The notes beneath the pieces are model-generated. The model saw only the letters and a program-made list of their open reading frames with translations. It was not told where the DNA came from and did no database searches. A DNA stretch of 64,000 bases. It comes from Armatimonadota bacterium (GTDB taxonomy: Bacteria > Sysuimicrobiota > Sysuimicrobiia > Sysuimicrobiales > Humicultoraceae). The stretch is taken from NCBI GenBank assembly GCA_031459855.1, contig JAVKHP010000001.1:1222059-1286058 (forward strand). Reading direction: 5' to 3'. A program made the position numbers and the translations under genes. Shown here in pieces: positions 27,074-36,345 of the stretch (positions within the stretch are counted from its first letter, which is position 1; each line of letters opens with the position of its first letter).

Positions 27074-27262
27074 CGCCGTGGAGTTCGGGACCCGTCCGGC
27101 GTCTCCCTTGCGGGCGGCGCCGAGGGCGGCCCGTGATCGCCGCACGGTGCCACCGCCGCCGGCGGGCAGCCGCGGCCGGCGCGCCCGGACGGCGGTAGCG
27201 CCCTGCATGGTCGCCGCACGGCGCAGGAGGCGACACCGGGCCGGGCGAACGCCAGGACGGTC

Positions 27263-28531
27263 ATGACGGCGCGCTACTCCTACTTGCTGCACCTGGAGTG
27301 CACCGCCTGCGGGGCGCGGCTGGACGCCGACCGCCCGCACGGGCTCTGTCCCCACTGCGGCAAGGTCCTGTACGCACGCTACGACCTGGACGCAGCACGC
27401 CTCGCGGTGGATCGCGCGGCGCTGGCTGCCCGCCCGCCCGACATGTGGCGCTACCACGAGCTGCTCCCGGTGCGGGATCCCGCTCACGTGGTGACGCTGG
27501 GGGAAGGGGCCACGCCGTTGCTGGACGCGCCCCGGCTGGCGCAGCGATTCGGCCTGCGGCGCGTGTGGCTGAAGGACGAGGGCAAGAACCCCACCGGGAC
27601 GTTCAAGGCGCGGGGCCTGGCGGCGGCCGTGTCCCGCGCCAGGGAACTGGGCGTGCGCGCGGTGGCGATGCCCACGGCGGGCAATGCCGGCTCGGCCCTG
27701 GCAGCGTACGCGGCCCGCGCCGGCCTTGCCGCGTACATCGTCATGCCCCGTGACGCCCCGGTGGTCACCCGTGCCGAGGTCGTCGCCTATGGGGCGCACG
27801 CGTACGCCATCGACGGCGTCATCACCGACGCGGGTCGCGCCCTGCGCGACCTGGCCCCCGTCCACGGCTGGTTCGATCTCTCGACGCTGCGCGAGCCCTA
27901 CCGGGTCGAGGGCAAGAAGATCATGGGCTACGAGATCGCCGAAGCCCTGGGCTGGCGCCTGCCCGATGCCATCGTCTACCCTGCGGGCGGCGGCACCGGG
28001 CTGGTGGGCATCTGGAAGGCGATCGCGGAGATGCGCGCGCTGGGCTGGGTGGGCCCGCCGCTGCCGCGGATGATCGCGGTCCAGGCCGCCGGCTGCGCGC
28101 CGATCGTGCGCGCCTGGGAGGACGGCCACGACCACGCCGTCCCGGTGTCCGCCCCGCACACGATCGCCGCGGGGCTGCGGGTTCCGGCCGCCATTGGCGA
28201 CTACCTGATGCTGCGGGCCGTGCGCGAGAGCGGCGGCGCGGCCGTGGCCGTCAGCGACGGCGAGATCCTGGCGGCGATGCGCGATCTGGCCGCCAGCGAG
28301 GGCGTGCTGGCGGCGCCCGAGGCCGCCGCGACCGTCGCCGCGCTGGTGCCCCTGCGGGCCCGCGGGCTGCTGAGGCCCGCTGACGAGGTCGTGCTGCTGC
28401 TCACCGGGTCGGGGCTGAAGTACACGGACCTGTTGGACCACACGTTGCCCGGGCTGGAGGCGCTGGCGCAGACCCCGCCGGCACAGCACGGCGACGACGC
28501 CCCCGGGCTGGTCCAGCCCCGGGTCGAGTGA
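27263..28531 (+). CDS. thrC: Threonine synthase
   Basis: A 422-residue PLP enzyme converting O-phosphohomoserine to threonine. The N-terminus has a zinc-ribbon-like CTAC...CPHC pair, as in archaeal and actinobacterial ThrC. The PLP lysine is K115 in NPTGTFKARG. TAGNAGSALAAYAARAG binds the phosphate, and YPAGGGTGLVGIWKA supplies the glycine-rich loop. It is followed directly by an OpuC-like permease with the TGATG overlap, an unusual partner. Sequence-related PLP lyases exist, so the substrate is very likely but not proven. Confidence 0.9.
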   Translation: MTARYSYLLHLECTACGARLDADRPHGLCPHCGKVLYARYDLDAARLAVDRAALAARPPDMWRYHELLPVRDPAHVVTLGEGATPLLDAPRLAQRFGLRRVWLKDEGKNPTGTFKARGLAAAVSRARELGVRAVAMPTAGNAGSALAAYAARAGLAAYIVMPRDAPVVTRAEVVAYGAHAYAIDGVITDAGRALRDLAPVHGWFDLSTLREPYRVEGKKIMGYEIAEALGWRLPDAIVYPAGGGTGLVGIWKAIAEMRALGWVGPPLPRMIAVQAAGCAPIVRAWEDGHDHAVPVSAPHTIAAGLRVPAAIGDYLMLRAVRESGGAAVAVSDGEILAAMRDLAASEGVLAAPEAAATVAALVPLRARGLLRPADEVVLLLTGSGLKYTDLLDHTLPGLEALAQTPPAQHGDDAPGLVQPRVE

Positions 28532-29172
28532 TGGTCGAGGCCGCCTACCGCTACGCCCTGGACAACCAGGCGTTCTTCTGGAGCGCAGTGAGCCTGCACG
28601 TGCGCCTCTCGGTGCTCGCCCTGGCCCTGGCCAGCGCCGTGTCGATCCCCCTGGGCGTGCATGCCGCCCGGCGCCGTCGGCTGGGCGCGTACGTGCTGGC
28701 GGCCGTGGGCGGGGTGCGGGTGATTCCGAGCTTGGCGATCCTGTTCCTCGCCGTCCCGTACCTGGGGCTGGGGTTCCTCCCCGCGCTGGTGGCGTTGACG
28801 GTCCTGGCGTGCCCGCCCATCCTCATCAACACCGAGGCCGCGTTCCGGGGCGTCGACCCTGCCGCGGTCGAGGCAGCCCGCGGCATGGGGATGGACGCGG
28901 GACAGATCCTCTGGCGGATCGAGGTGCCGCTCGCGTTGCCGGTGGTGGTGGCCGGGGTGCGCACAGCAGCCGTCGACGTGTTCGCCAGTGCCACGCTCGC
29001 GGCGTTCATCGGCGGAGGTGGGTTGGGTGACTTCATCGCCCGCGGGTTCGCGCTGTTCGACCCCGCGGTGATGCTCGTCGGCGCCGTCCCGGTCGCCGTG
29101 CTGACCCTGGGCGTCGAGGCCGTCCTGGCGGGGACGCAGCGCGTGCTGGAGCGCCTTGCCCGCGTTGGGTGA
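28531..29172 (+). CDS. ABC permease, glycine betaine/carnitine/choline type (OpuCB/OpuCD-like)
   Basis: A 213-residue permease with five or six membrane segments. The EAA loop reads VEAARGMGMDAGQILWRIEVPLALPVVVAGVRTAAV, the pattern of OpuBB/OpuCD. ATG overlaps the thrC stop by one base; a GTG three bases earlier is also in frame. It pairs with the second permease at 30150 and the binding protein at 29231. No ATPase of the set is present in the neighbourhood. Confidence 0.92.
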   Translation: MVEAAYRYALDNQAFFWSAVSLHVRLSVLALALASAVSIPLGVHAARRRRLGAYVLAAVGGVRVIPSLAILFLAVPYLGLGFLPALVALTVLACPPILINTEAAFRGVDPAAVEAARGMGMDAGQILWRIEVPLALPVVVAGVRTAAVDVFASATLAAFIGGGGLGDFIARGFALFDPAVMLVGAVPVAVLTLGVEAVLAGTQRVLERLARVG

Positions 29173-29185
29173 CCGACCGCCCGCT

Positions 29186-29205
29186 GCCCCGGGACGCCCC
29201 GGGGC
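29186..29205 (+). promoter_or_regulatory. Intercistronic hairpin before the betaine-binding-protein gene
   Basis: GCCCCGGG and CCCGGGGC pair perfectly over a four-base loop, 14 bases after the permease stop. Such hairpins often stabilise or segment transporter mRNAs so that the binding protein is made in excess. Confidence 0.4.
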
Positions 29206-29230
29206 GACCATAACCTGGAGGTGAGCGATC

Positions 29231-30136
29231 GTGCGTACCGTCCGCGCTGTGGGGTTCCTGCTCGTTGTCGCGGTGCTGGCGGCTGCCTGCGGGCCGCGGG
29301 CGGCGCCGCGGCCCACCCTCAAGGTGGGCTCCAAGGACTTCACCGAGGAGTTCATCCTCGCCGAGATGTACGCGCTCCTACTGGAAGACGCGGGGTTTGC
29401 GGTGGAACGCAGGTTCAACCTGGGCGGTACGCCCGTGGCCCACGAGGCGCTGGTCAAGGGCGAGATCGACCTCTACCCTGAGTACACCAGCACGGGCCTG
29501 CTGACGGTCCTCAAGCAGCCGGCGCTGCAGGATCCGAAGGCCGTCCTGGAGGCCGTCCGTACGGGCTACCGCGAGCGGTTCGGCCTCGAGTGGCTGGAGC
29601 CCGCGGCGTTCAACAACACCCAGGCCCTGGCCACCACCAGGGCCGTGGCCGAGAAGTACGGCATCAGGACGTTCTCGGACCTGGCTCGTAAGGCGCCGGA
29701 GCTGCGTCTGGGCGGACCCGCGGAGTTCGCCGAGCGGGAGGACGGCATCAAGGGGCTCCAGCGCGCCTATGGGGGTTTCCAGTTCAAGGAGTTCCGACAG
29801 CTGGGGACGGGGAGCCTCCGCTACGAAGCGCTGCGCGCCGGCCAGGTGGACGTGGTGGTGGCGTTCAGCACCGATGGCCAGATCAGCGGCCTGGGGCTGG
29901 TGCTCCTCGTGGACGACAAGCGTTTCTACCCCGCCTATCAGGCCGCGCCGGTGGTGCGCGCGCAGGTGCTGCAGCAGCATCCGAAGATTGCCGAGGTCCT
30001 CAACAGGCTGACCGGGTTGCTGACCGACGATGTCATGGCAGGTCTCAACTGGCAGGTGGACGGCCCGGACAAGCGCGAGTTCGCCGCGGTGGCCAGGACG
30101 TTCCTGGAGGAGAAAGGCTTGATCAAGCGCCGGTGA
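29231..30136 (+). CDS. Glycine betaine/choline-type ABC substrate-binding lipoprotein (OpuCC-like)
   Basis: A 301-residue protein with a lipoprotein signal (VLAAAC, Cys about 18). The mature part opens with VGSKDFTEEFILAEMYALLLEDAG and continues GEIDLYPEYTSTGL, hallmarks of the quaternary-amine binding family (OpuCC, ProX, OsmF). It delivers the ligand to the two flanking permeases. GTG start after a GGAGG-type site. Ligand could be glycine betaine, choline, carnitine or ectoine. Confidence 0.92.
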   Translation: MRTVRAVGFLLVVAVLAAACGPRAAPRPTLKVGSKDFTEEFILAEMYALLLEDAGFAVERRFNLGGTPVAHEALVKGEIDLYPEYTSTGLLTVLKQPALQDPKAVLEAVRTGYRERFGLEWLEPAAFNNTQALATTRAVAEKYGIRTFSDLARKAPELRLGGPAEFAEREDGIKGLQRAYGGFQFKEFRQLGTGSLRYEALRAGQVDVVVAFSTDGQISGLGLVLLVDDKRFYPAYQAAPVVRAQVLQQHPKIAEVLNRLTGLLTDDVMAGLNWQVDGPDKREFAAVARTFLEEKGLIKRR

Positions 30137-30149
30137 GCCCAGCAGTTCG

Positions 30150-30806
30150 ATGCGCTACCTCGTAGAGCACCCCGGGGTCGTCCTGCGGCTGCTGGGGCAG
30201 CACCTCTGGCTGACGGCTGTGGCGCTGCTGTGCGCGGTGTGCGTGGCCGTCCCCCTGGGCCTCCTGGCGGCCCGCTCCGCCCGCGTGCGGGGCCCGCTGC
30301 TCGGGGCGCTCGGCGTGGTGTACTCCATCCCCAGCCTGGCGCTGTTCGTGCTGCTGATCCCGGTGCTGGGGCTGGGGATGCTGCCCGCCGTGACGGCGCT
30401 CGCAGCCTACGCCCAGGTCATCCTCGTGCGCAACATCGCCGTAGGGTTGCTGGGCGTCGATCCCGCCGCGGTCGACGTGGCCCGCGGCATGGGCATGACC
30501 CCGTGGCAGCGCTTCTGGTGGGTAGAGCTCCCCCTGGCGTTGCCGGTGGTCCTGGCTGGCGTGCGGGTGGCGGTCCTGGCGATCATCGGGATCGGCACCG
30601 TCGCCGCGTTCATCAACGCCGGCGGCCTGGGGGTGCTGCTCTTCACCGGCGTGGCCCAGAGCCATCCCGACAAGATCGTCGCCGGCGCCGTGACGGTCTC
30701 GGCGCTGGCGTTAGGGTGCGGGGGCCTCCTGCGGTGGGTGGAGGAGCGGGTGGTGCGGGTGGTGCAGGATGGCGGCCAGCGGCCAGGCACTGACGCAACG
30801 TCGTGA
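30150..30806 (+). CDS. ABC permease, glycine betaine/carnitine/choline type (second subunit)
   Basis: A 218-residue permease with EAA loop VDVARGMGMTPWQRFWWVELPLALPVVLAGVRVAVL, closely similar in order to the permease at 28531. SIPSLALFVLLIPVLGLG is the typical third segment of this family. It begins 13 bases after the binding-protein stop. The cluster is permease-binding protein-permease, with no OpuCA-type ATPase. Confidence 0.92.
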   Translation: MRYLVEHPGVVLRLLGQHLWLTAVALLCAVCVAVPLGLLAARSARVRGPLLGALGVVYSIPSLALFVLLIPVLGLGMLPAVTALAAYAQVILVRNIAVGLLGVDPAAVDVARGMGMTPWQRFWWVELPLALPVVLAGVRVAVLAIIGIGTVAAFINAGGLGVLLFTGVAQSHPDKIVAGAVTVSALALGCGGLLRWVEERVVRVVQDGGQRPGTDATS

Positions 30807-30835
30807 TGAGGTCGAGTGGTATCGGGAGGTGAGCT

Positions 30836-31843
30836 GTGCAGGCGGCCCGACGACTCCACCGCTACCCCGTGACGATCGACCTGCATGGTGGTGAGATCGC
30901 GCTGTACGTCCACGAGGTCATCGGATCTCGGGACGGCCCTACCCTGGGCGTCCTCTCCACACTGCACGGAAACGAGTGGCTGTCGGTAGAGATTGCCCGA
31001 CGGCTGCTGACGCGCGTGGTTCCGCAGGCACTCGCTGGCAGGTTGTTGGTGGTGCCCGTCGGAAACCCGGTGGCCTTCGCGCACCTCACCCGCAGCACGC
31101 CCGACGAATCGGACTCGCCGGACCTGAACCGGATCTTCCCCGGGCAGCACACCTGGATCGGGGACCTGCTGGCGCAAGCCATCACCCGCCACGTGCTCAC
31201 GCACGTCCAGTACCTCATCGACCTGCACCTCGGGCTGTGGGGGTCCAGCTTCTACTGCGTGGCCTGGCCCAAGGACCTCCCGGACGCCGAGCAGGTCCAG
31301 CGGGCGGGCACGATGGCCCAGGCCTATGGCTGCCCCCTCGTCCAGCACCTTGCGCTGCTGACGCGGTTCCCCGGGCCCCGTTCGGCGGCGGGCTACGCCG
31401 CGCAACACCTGGGCGTGGTGCCGATCTTGGTGGAGATCGGTGGCGCCGGGTTCGCGCCGGAGCTGGAAGAGCGCTGGATCGAAGAGAACGTGGCGGGCAT
31501 CATGAGCGTCCTCCGCGCGCTCGGGATGCTGGAGGGCGAGCCACGGTTCCTCGACCGGTATTTGCACTACACCCGGCACGTACGCGTGAACCCCTCCGTT
31601 GCGGGCTATCTCCTACCGACGGTGGGCCCCGATGCGCTGGGACGCGAGGTCATCGCGGGCGACGAGGCTGGACGCGTCGTGAGCCCGTACACGTTCGAAG
31701 ACCTCGAGGTGCTCCGCGCACCGGTGCGTGGCGCATGGGTGCTGGTGTCCCGCCCCTACCCGGTGCGCCCGGGGTACTGGGCGTTTGGCGTCGCCGACCT
31801 GGAGGAGCCGGGCACCGGTTGGGGGCCGCCCAGGGCCATCTGA
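30836..31843 (+). CDS. Succinylglutamate desuccinylase/aspartoacylase family metallo-deacylase
   Basis: A 335-residue zinc hydrolase of the AstE/AspA group. The HxxE zinc motif is in STLHGNEWLSVEIARRL, the third ligand region in YLIDLHLG, and the DLNRIFPG motif binds substrate carboxylate. VEIGG supplies the catalytic Glu. Family members remove acyl groups from N-acyl amino acids: N-acetylaspartate, N-succinylglutamate or, in ectoine breakdown, N-acetyl-diaminobutyrate. Position between a betaine-type and a Dpp-type transporter suggests a role on an imported N-acyl compound. GTG start after GGGAGGTGA. Confidence 0.85.
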   Translation: MQAARRLHRYPVTIDLHGGEIALYVHEVIGSRDGPTLGVLSTLHGNEWLSVEIARRLLTRVVPQALAGRLLVVPVGNPVAFAHLTRSTPDESDSPDLNRIFPGQHTWIGDLLAQAITRHVLTHVQYLIDLHLGLWGSSFYCVAWPKDLPDAEQVQRAGTMAQAYGCPLVQHLALLTRFPGPRSAAGYAAQHLGVVPILVEIGGAGFAPELEERWIEENVAGIMSVLRALGMLEGEPRFLDRYLHYTRHVRVNPSVAGYLLPTVGPDALGREVIAGDEAGRVVSPYTFEDLEVLRAPVRGAWVLVSRPYPVRPGYWAFGVADLEEPGTGWGPPRAI

Positions 31844-31847
31844 GACC

Positions 31848-32765
31848 GTGCGGTTCCTTGCGCGACGGTTGACGCAGCTCGTGATCGTGCTCCTCGGCGT
31901 GTCTGCCGTGGTGTTCGGCATCGTGCGGCTCACCGGCGACCCGGTGGTGGTCCTGCTGGGCGAGAGTGCCACGCCCGACGCCGTGGCAGCACTGCGCGCC
32001 GAACTGGGGCTCGACCGGCCCATCCACGTGCAGTACCTGCGCTTCTTGCGTGGCGCGCTGCGCGGGGACTTCGGGGAATCGCTGCGGTATCGACAGTCTG
32101 CTTTCAGTCTCTTCGTGGAGCGGCTGCCCGCGACCCTGGAGCTGGCCACGGCGGCGTTTGGTCTGGCCCTGGCCGTGGGACTGCCTGTCGGCGTCGGCGC
32201 GGCGCTGCGGCCGCGTTCGGCCCTCGACGGGCTCGTGCGCCTTCTGGCGTTGATCGGGCAGGCCGTGCCAGGGTTCTACCTGGGGCTGGTGGCGATCATC
32301 GTCTTCGGCGCGCACCTCAAGTGGCTGCCCACGGGTGGGCGCGGCACGCCCGCGCAACTCCTGCTGCCGGCGGCAACGCTGGCAGCCTACCAGGTGGCGG
32401 TGGTGGCGCGCTTTGCCCGCGGCGCGATGCTGGAGGTCCTGGGAGAAGACTACATCCGGACCGCTCGGGCCAAGGGATTGGCGCGCATGCGCGTTGTGGT
32501 GGTGCATGCGCTGCGCAACGCCCTGATCCCCATCGTCACGGTGGTGGGCCTGCAGTTCGGTACGCTCCTGTCGGGTGCGGTGGTCACCGAGACGGTGTTC
32601 AGCTGGCCCGGGGTCGGGCGGTTGGCCGTGCAGGCGATCTACGCACGCGACTTCCCCGTGGTGCAGGTGACGGTCCTGATGACCGCGGCGCTGTTCGTTG
32701 TGGTCAATCTGCTGACCGATGTGGCCTACGTGTTGATCGACCCCCGCGTGCGTACCGCGGACTGA
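31848..32765 (+). CDS. Dipeptide/oligopeptide-type ABC permease (DppB-like), cluster 1
   Basis: A 305-residue permease with six membrane segments: start RFLARRLTQLVIVLLGVSAVVFGIVRLTGDPV, conserved LGLDRPIHVQYLRFL, and EAA loop DYIRTARAKGLARMRVVVVHALRNALIP. GTG start four bases after the deacylase stop, showing a continued operon. Works with the DppC-like subunit at 32768. No ATPase genes accompany the set. Confidence 0.93.
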   Translation: MRFLARRLTQLVIVLLGVSAVVFGIVRLTGDPVVVLLGESATPDAVAALRAELGLDRPIHVQYLRFLRGALRGDFGESLRYRQSAFSLFVERLPATLELATAAFGLALAVGLPVGVGAALRPRSALDGLVRLLALIGQAVPGFYLGLVAIIVFGAHLKWLPTGGRGTPAQLLLPAATLAAYQVAVVARFARGAMLEVLGEDYIRTARAKGLARMRVVVVHALRNALIPIVTVVGLQFGTLLSGAVVTETVFSWPGVGRLAVQAIYARDFPVVQVTVLMTAALFVVVNLLTDVAYVLIDPRVRTAD

Positions 32766-32767
32766 CC

Positions 32768-33673
32768 ATGGCACTGCAGACGTCCCGGCGGATCGTGTAC
32801 CGGTCGCCTCGGGTCCGGGCGGCGGCCGTCTTCTTCCGTGACCGGATGGCGGTTGCGGGAGTTGTCCTGCTCGCTGTCATCGTGGTGGCAGCCGTGTGGC
32901 CCGTGGCCTGGCTCCCGCATCCGCCGGCGTGGTCGGACCTGGACGCACGGCTGGTGCCGCCCGCGTTCCTGCCGGGCGGATCGGTGCGCCATCCGCTGGG
33001 CACGGACACCCTCGGCCGCGACCTGCTCAGCCGCATGATGTACGGTGGGCGGTTCTCGCTGTTCGTGGCAGGCGCTGCGGTGGCGCTCGGCGGCGCTGTG
33101 GGGACCGCCGCGGGCCTGCTGGCGGGCTATCGCGGCGGTCTGCTGGACGTGGTCGTCATGCGGCTGGTGGACGTGCAACTGGCGTTTCCGCTGGTCCTGC
33201 TGGTGATCGCCGTCATCGCCGTGGTGGGGCCGAGTCTGCCGGTGCTGGTGATCACGCTGGGGCTGCCCGCCTGGGCGCACTACGCGCGCATCGTTCGGGG
33301 TGCGACCCTGACCGTCGTCGCTCGCCAGTACGTCGAAGCGGCCAGGGCGGTGGGCTGTCCAGAACCGCGCGTCCTGGGACGGCACGTCCTGCCGAATCTG
33401 GCGACCCCGCTGGTGATCCTCACCACCTTCGAGATGGCCAGACTGCTGTTGCTGGAGTCGGCGGTGTCCTTCCTGGGCTTGGGCATTCAGCCGCCCACAC
33501 CGTCGTGGGGCACGATGATCGCCGACGGACGCAACCACATCTACGAGGGCTGGTGGGTGTCCACCATGCCGGGGCTGGCCATCTGCGTGGCGGTCCTGGC
33601 GTTCAACTTCATCGGCGACGGTCTGCGCGACGTGCTCGATCCGCGCGCCCACGGCCGTCGCGCCGTGCTGTAG
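32768..33673 (+). CDS. Dipeptide/oligopeptide-type ABC permease (DppC-like), cluster 1
   Basis: A 301-residue permease: N-terminal cytoplasmic stretch, then DRMAVAGVVLLAVIVVAAVWPVAWLP, the HPLGTDTLGRDLLSRMMYGGRFSL motif, EAA loop QYVEAARAVGCPEPRVLGRHVLPNLATPLVI, and the C-terminal SFLGLGIQPPTPSWGTMIADGR. All are standard for DppC. It starts two bases after the DppB-like stop. Confidence 0.93.
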   Translation: MALQTSRRIVYRSPRVRAAAVFFRDRMAVAGVVLLAVIVVAAVWPVAWLPHPPAWSDLDARLVPPAFLPGGSVRHPLGTDTLGRDLLSRMMYGGRFSLFVAGAAVALGGAVGTAAGLLAGYRGGLLDVVVMRLVDVQLAFPLVLLVIAVIAVVGPSLPVLVITLGLPAWAHYARIVRGATLTVVARQYVEAARAVGCPEPRVLGRHVLPNLATPLVILTTFEMARLLLLESAVSFLGLGIQPPTPSWGTMIADGRNHIYEGWWVSTMPGLAICVAVLAFNFIGDGLRDVLDPRAHGRRAVL

Positions 33674-33775
33674 GTCCGCTGTCACTTGACCTGGACGCCC
33701 GCGCGGAGGGAGGGTGCGCCGTGACGCCGAACGTGCGTAGCGACTCGGAGAGGCCTGGGTGGAGGGCACACGACG

Positions 33776-35317
33776 ATGCGAGGATCCGGAGGGCACGTGC
33801 GGCTGGGAGTACTGTTGCTGGTAGCGGGGTTGGTGGTCCTGGGGACCCAGGGCAGTGTGTTGGGGGCACCACGCACCCCCAGAGACACCCTCGTGGTGGC
33901 CCAGGGCTTCGACCCCAGGTGCCTCTCACCGCTGTTCGGGACCGCCCAGCCGGACAAGAACGTCAGCGGCCAGGTGGTCGAGCGCCTGGTGACGTTCTCG
34001 CCCGACTCGCTGGGGTTCCTCCCCGAGCTGGCGATTCGGTGGGAGAAGACCGCGGCGGATACACTGCGACTGCACCTGCGGCGGGGTGTGCGCTTCACCA
34101 ACGGCGAGGAGTTCAACGCCCACAGCGTCCGCTACAGCCTGGAGCAGATGCTGCAGGCGCGCGCTCTGGCCTTCTTCGTGTCGGCCCTACGAGGCGTCGA
34201 CGTAATCGATCTGTACACCGTCGACGTCAAGGCGAAGGGACCGACGTCCGAACGACTGATGCTCACGGCACTGGCCATGGGATCGTTTCAGTATCCTCCC
34301 GCCTACACGGAACAGGTCGGATTGCTGCGCGGCTTCTGCCAGCGTCCGGTCGGTACCGGTCCGTTCAAGCTGGTGGAGTGGGTCAAGGACGACCGCGTCG
34401 TGTTCGAGGCCAACCCTGACTACTGGGGTGGGGCGCCCCGCATCCGGCGCCTCATCATCCGTCCGATTCCTGAGGGCGCAGCCAGGGTCGCGGCCCTGCA
34501 GGCTGGCGACATCGACATCGCCACGCTGTTGCCACTCGACGCCTACGAGCGCGTGGCCGGCGATCCCAGCCTGACGACGTACTCCATCCGTGGCATGCGG
34601 GTCTTTGGGCTGATGCTGGCCCAGAAGTGGGAAGGCCCGCTGCGAGACAAGAAGGTGCGCCAGGCCCTGCAGTACGCCATCGACACCAACGCGCTCATCC
34701 GCTCGTTGCTGAAGGGACGAGCCCGTCGGCTGGAGGGACAGCCGCTGACGCCCGAGTACTTCGGCTATCAGCACGACTTGAAAGCCACGCCCTACGACCC
34801 CGAGCGGGCCAAGAGACTCCTTGCCGAAGCAGGCTATCCCGCAGGGTTCCAGGTGACGTTCAAGTACCCGCACGGGCGGTACCCGCAGGACAAGGAACTC
34901 AGCGAGGCGATTGCGGCGCAGCTCCTCAAGGTGGGGATCCGCACGCAGCAGGTCGTCATGGAACCGGGAGAGTTCTTGACGCAGCTGAGTCAGCTCGGAC
35001 TGCGGGACATGTTCTTCTTCGGGACGTTGCCACCCCCCGACGCGCACTTCATGCTGACCCAGTACGTCTGCAACTTCCGGTACGCTTACTGGTGCCGCCC
35101 CGATTTCGACCAGCTGATGGCGAAGGCCGGGGCCACGGCCGACGACCGGGAACGGCTGCGCCTGTACCGCGAGATGCTGCTCCTCATGCAAGACGATCCA
35201 CCACACGTGCCGTTGTTCGCCCAGTCCGACCTCTACGCCACGGCCAAGAACGTGGCGGGCTGGCGACCGTACAAGGACCAGTCGCTGTACCTGGCCAAAG
35301 CCTACAAGCGGGACTGA
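33776..35317 (+). CDS. Dipeptide/oligopeptide-type ABC substrate-binding protein, cluster 1
   Basis: A 513-residue family 5 extracellular solute-binding protein. Signal peptide at residues 1-31. The mature part carries TLRLHLRRGVRFTNGEEFNAHSVRYSLEQML and VGTGPFKLVEWVKDDRVVFEANPDYWGG, the family signature region. KKVRQALQYAIDTNALI and PYDPERAKRLLAEAGYPAGFQ follow. ATG after GTGGAGGG. It follows the two permeases and precedes two M19 genes, so peptide-like ligands are plausible. Confidence 0.93.
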   Translation: MRGSGGHVRLGVLLLVAGLVVLGTQGSVLGAPRTPRDTLVVAQGFDPRCLSPLFGTAQPDKNVSGQVVERLVTFSPDSLGFLPELAIRWEKTAADTLRLHLRRGVRFTNGEEFNAHSVRYSLEQMLQARALAFFVSALRGVDVIDLYTVDVKAKGPTSERLMLTALAMGSFQYPPAYTEQVGLLRGFCQRPVGTGPFKLVEWVKDDRVVFEANPDYWGGAPRIRRLIIRPIPEGAARVAALQAGDIDIATLLPLDAYERVAGDPSLTTYSIRGMRVFGLMLAQKWEGPLRDKKVRQALQYAIDTNALIRSLLKGRARRLEGQPLTPEYFGYQHDLKATPYDPERAKRLLAEAGYPAGFQVTFKYPHGRYPQDKELSEAIAAQLLKVGIRTQQVVMEPGEFLTQLSQLGLRDMFFFGTLPPPDAHFMLTQYVCNFRYAYWCRPDFDQLMAKAGATADDRERLRLYREMLLLMQDDPPHVPLFAQSDLYATAKNVAGWRPYKDQSLYLAKAYKRD

Positions 35318-35322
35318 GGGAC

Positions 35323-36345
35323 GTGGCGCAGTCGACGCCAGCCGTGGACGCGATGGCGTTCCACCGGGAAGCCATCGTCATCGACATGTGCACGTTCTAC
35401 TTCCAGGGATGGTCGCCGGAGGTCGCCGCGAGCGGCGCCACGGCGCTCAACGTGACGGTCCCCGAAGTCACCGCATCCTGGGAAGAGGCCCTGGCGGCGC
35501 TGGACGCCCACCACGCGCTGCTGGCCCGCGAGCCCCACCGCTGGGTGCACGTCCGGACGGCGGGCGACGTGACGGCTGCAAAGGCAGCAGGGCGCACCGG
35601 CGTGATCTTCGGGTTCCAGAACGCCGCGCCGCTGGAAGGAGACCTTGGACGGATCCACACGCTGTGGGCCCGCGGCGTGCGCGTGCTGCAGCTGACGTAC
35701 AACGAGCGCAATCAGTTCGGGAACGGGTGTCTGGTGGCCGGCGACACCGGGCTCACGCCGCTTGGGCGACGTGCGGTGCAGGAGATGAACGCGGTGGGGG
35801 TGGTCGTGGATCTGGCCCACAGCGGCTACCGGACAGCCCGCGAGGCGATCGAGGCTTCGGGCCAGCCGGTGATCATCTCTCACGCGAACCCGCGGGCGCT
35901 GGCCGACAACCCGCGAAACGTCCCCGACGATCTGATTCGAGCGGTGGCCGCCAGCGGCGGCGTGGTGGGGGCGTGCGGCTGGGGGCCGATCTGCTGGCGG
36001 GGCGGGGACGAACGGCCCGGCGTCGCCGACCTGGTGGCCCACATCGACCACATGGTCGGCCTGGTCGGTATCGACCATGTGGGACTGGGGCTGGACTCTC
36101 CCGCCGCGGGAATCGGGACGGTGGCGGCCCACGCGGCCGAGATCAACGCCAAGTACCCGGAGGTCGTCGGGCCGTTCGTGGCGCAGTTCGGGACAGGACT
36201 CGAGGGGCGGTACGCCGTGCCGCTGGAGGCGTTGCCCCGGGTGACCGAGGCACTGCTCGCGCGCGGCTACCCGCCCGAGGCGGTGCGGAAGGTGCTGGGG
36301 GAGAACTTTCTTCGGGTGTTTGCGGCGGTCTGGCGCGATGGCTGA
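35323..36345 (+). CDS. M19 membrane-dipeptidase family protein, variant metal site (copy 2)
   Basis: A 340-residue family member without signal peptide. It keeps the two His of the second metal site (VVDLAHSGYRTA and VIISHANPRAL) and the Asp in HVGLGLDSPA. The first-metal HxD motif is gone (VIDMCTFYF), and the bridging Glu is Gln99 in FGFQNAAP. LQLTYNERNQFGNGC is nearly the same as in copy 3. GTG start after GAGGG, five bases beyond the binding-protein stop. Overlaps copy 3 by eight bases. Confidence 0.87.
   Translation: MAQSTPAVDAMAFHREAIVIDMCTFYFQGWSPEVAASGATALNVTVPEVTASWEEALAALDAHHALLAREPHRWVHVRTAGDVTAAKAAGRTGVIFGFQNAAPLEGDLGRIHTLWARGVRVLQLTYNERNQFGNGCLVAGDTGLTPLGRRAVQEMNAVGVVVDLAHSGYRTAREAIEASGQPVIISHANPRALADNPRNVPDDLIRAVAASGGVVGACGWGPICWRGGDERPGVADLVAHIDHMVGLVGIDHVGLGLDSPAAGIGTVAAHAAEINAKYPEVVGPFVAQFGTGLEGRYAVPLEALPRVTEALLARGYPPEAVRKVLGENFLRVFAAVWRDG

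Noticed and set aside
27074-27262. Possible threonine attenuator or riboswitch upstream of thrC
   Set aside because: No Thr/Ile-codon-rich leader peptide, no terminator-antiterminator pair and no known riboswitch core seen in the 189-base gap.
28531-30806. Complete OpuC transporter
   Set aside because: I looked for an OpuCA-type ATPase (Walker motifs plus CBS domains) on both sides and found none, so the set is reported as incomplete.
33721-33775. GTG behind GGAGGGAGGG upstream of the cluster 1 binding protein
   Set aside because: The frame starting there is out of frame with the binding protein and its translation is not protein-like; the ATG at 33776 begins a normal signal peptide.
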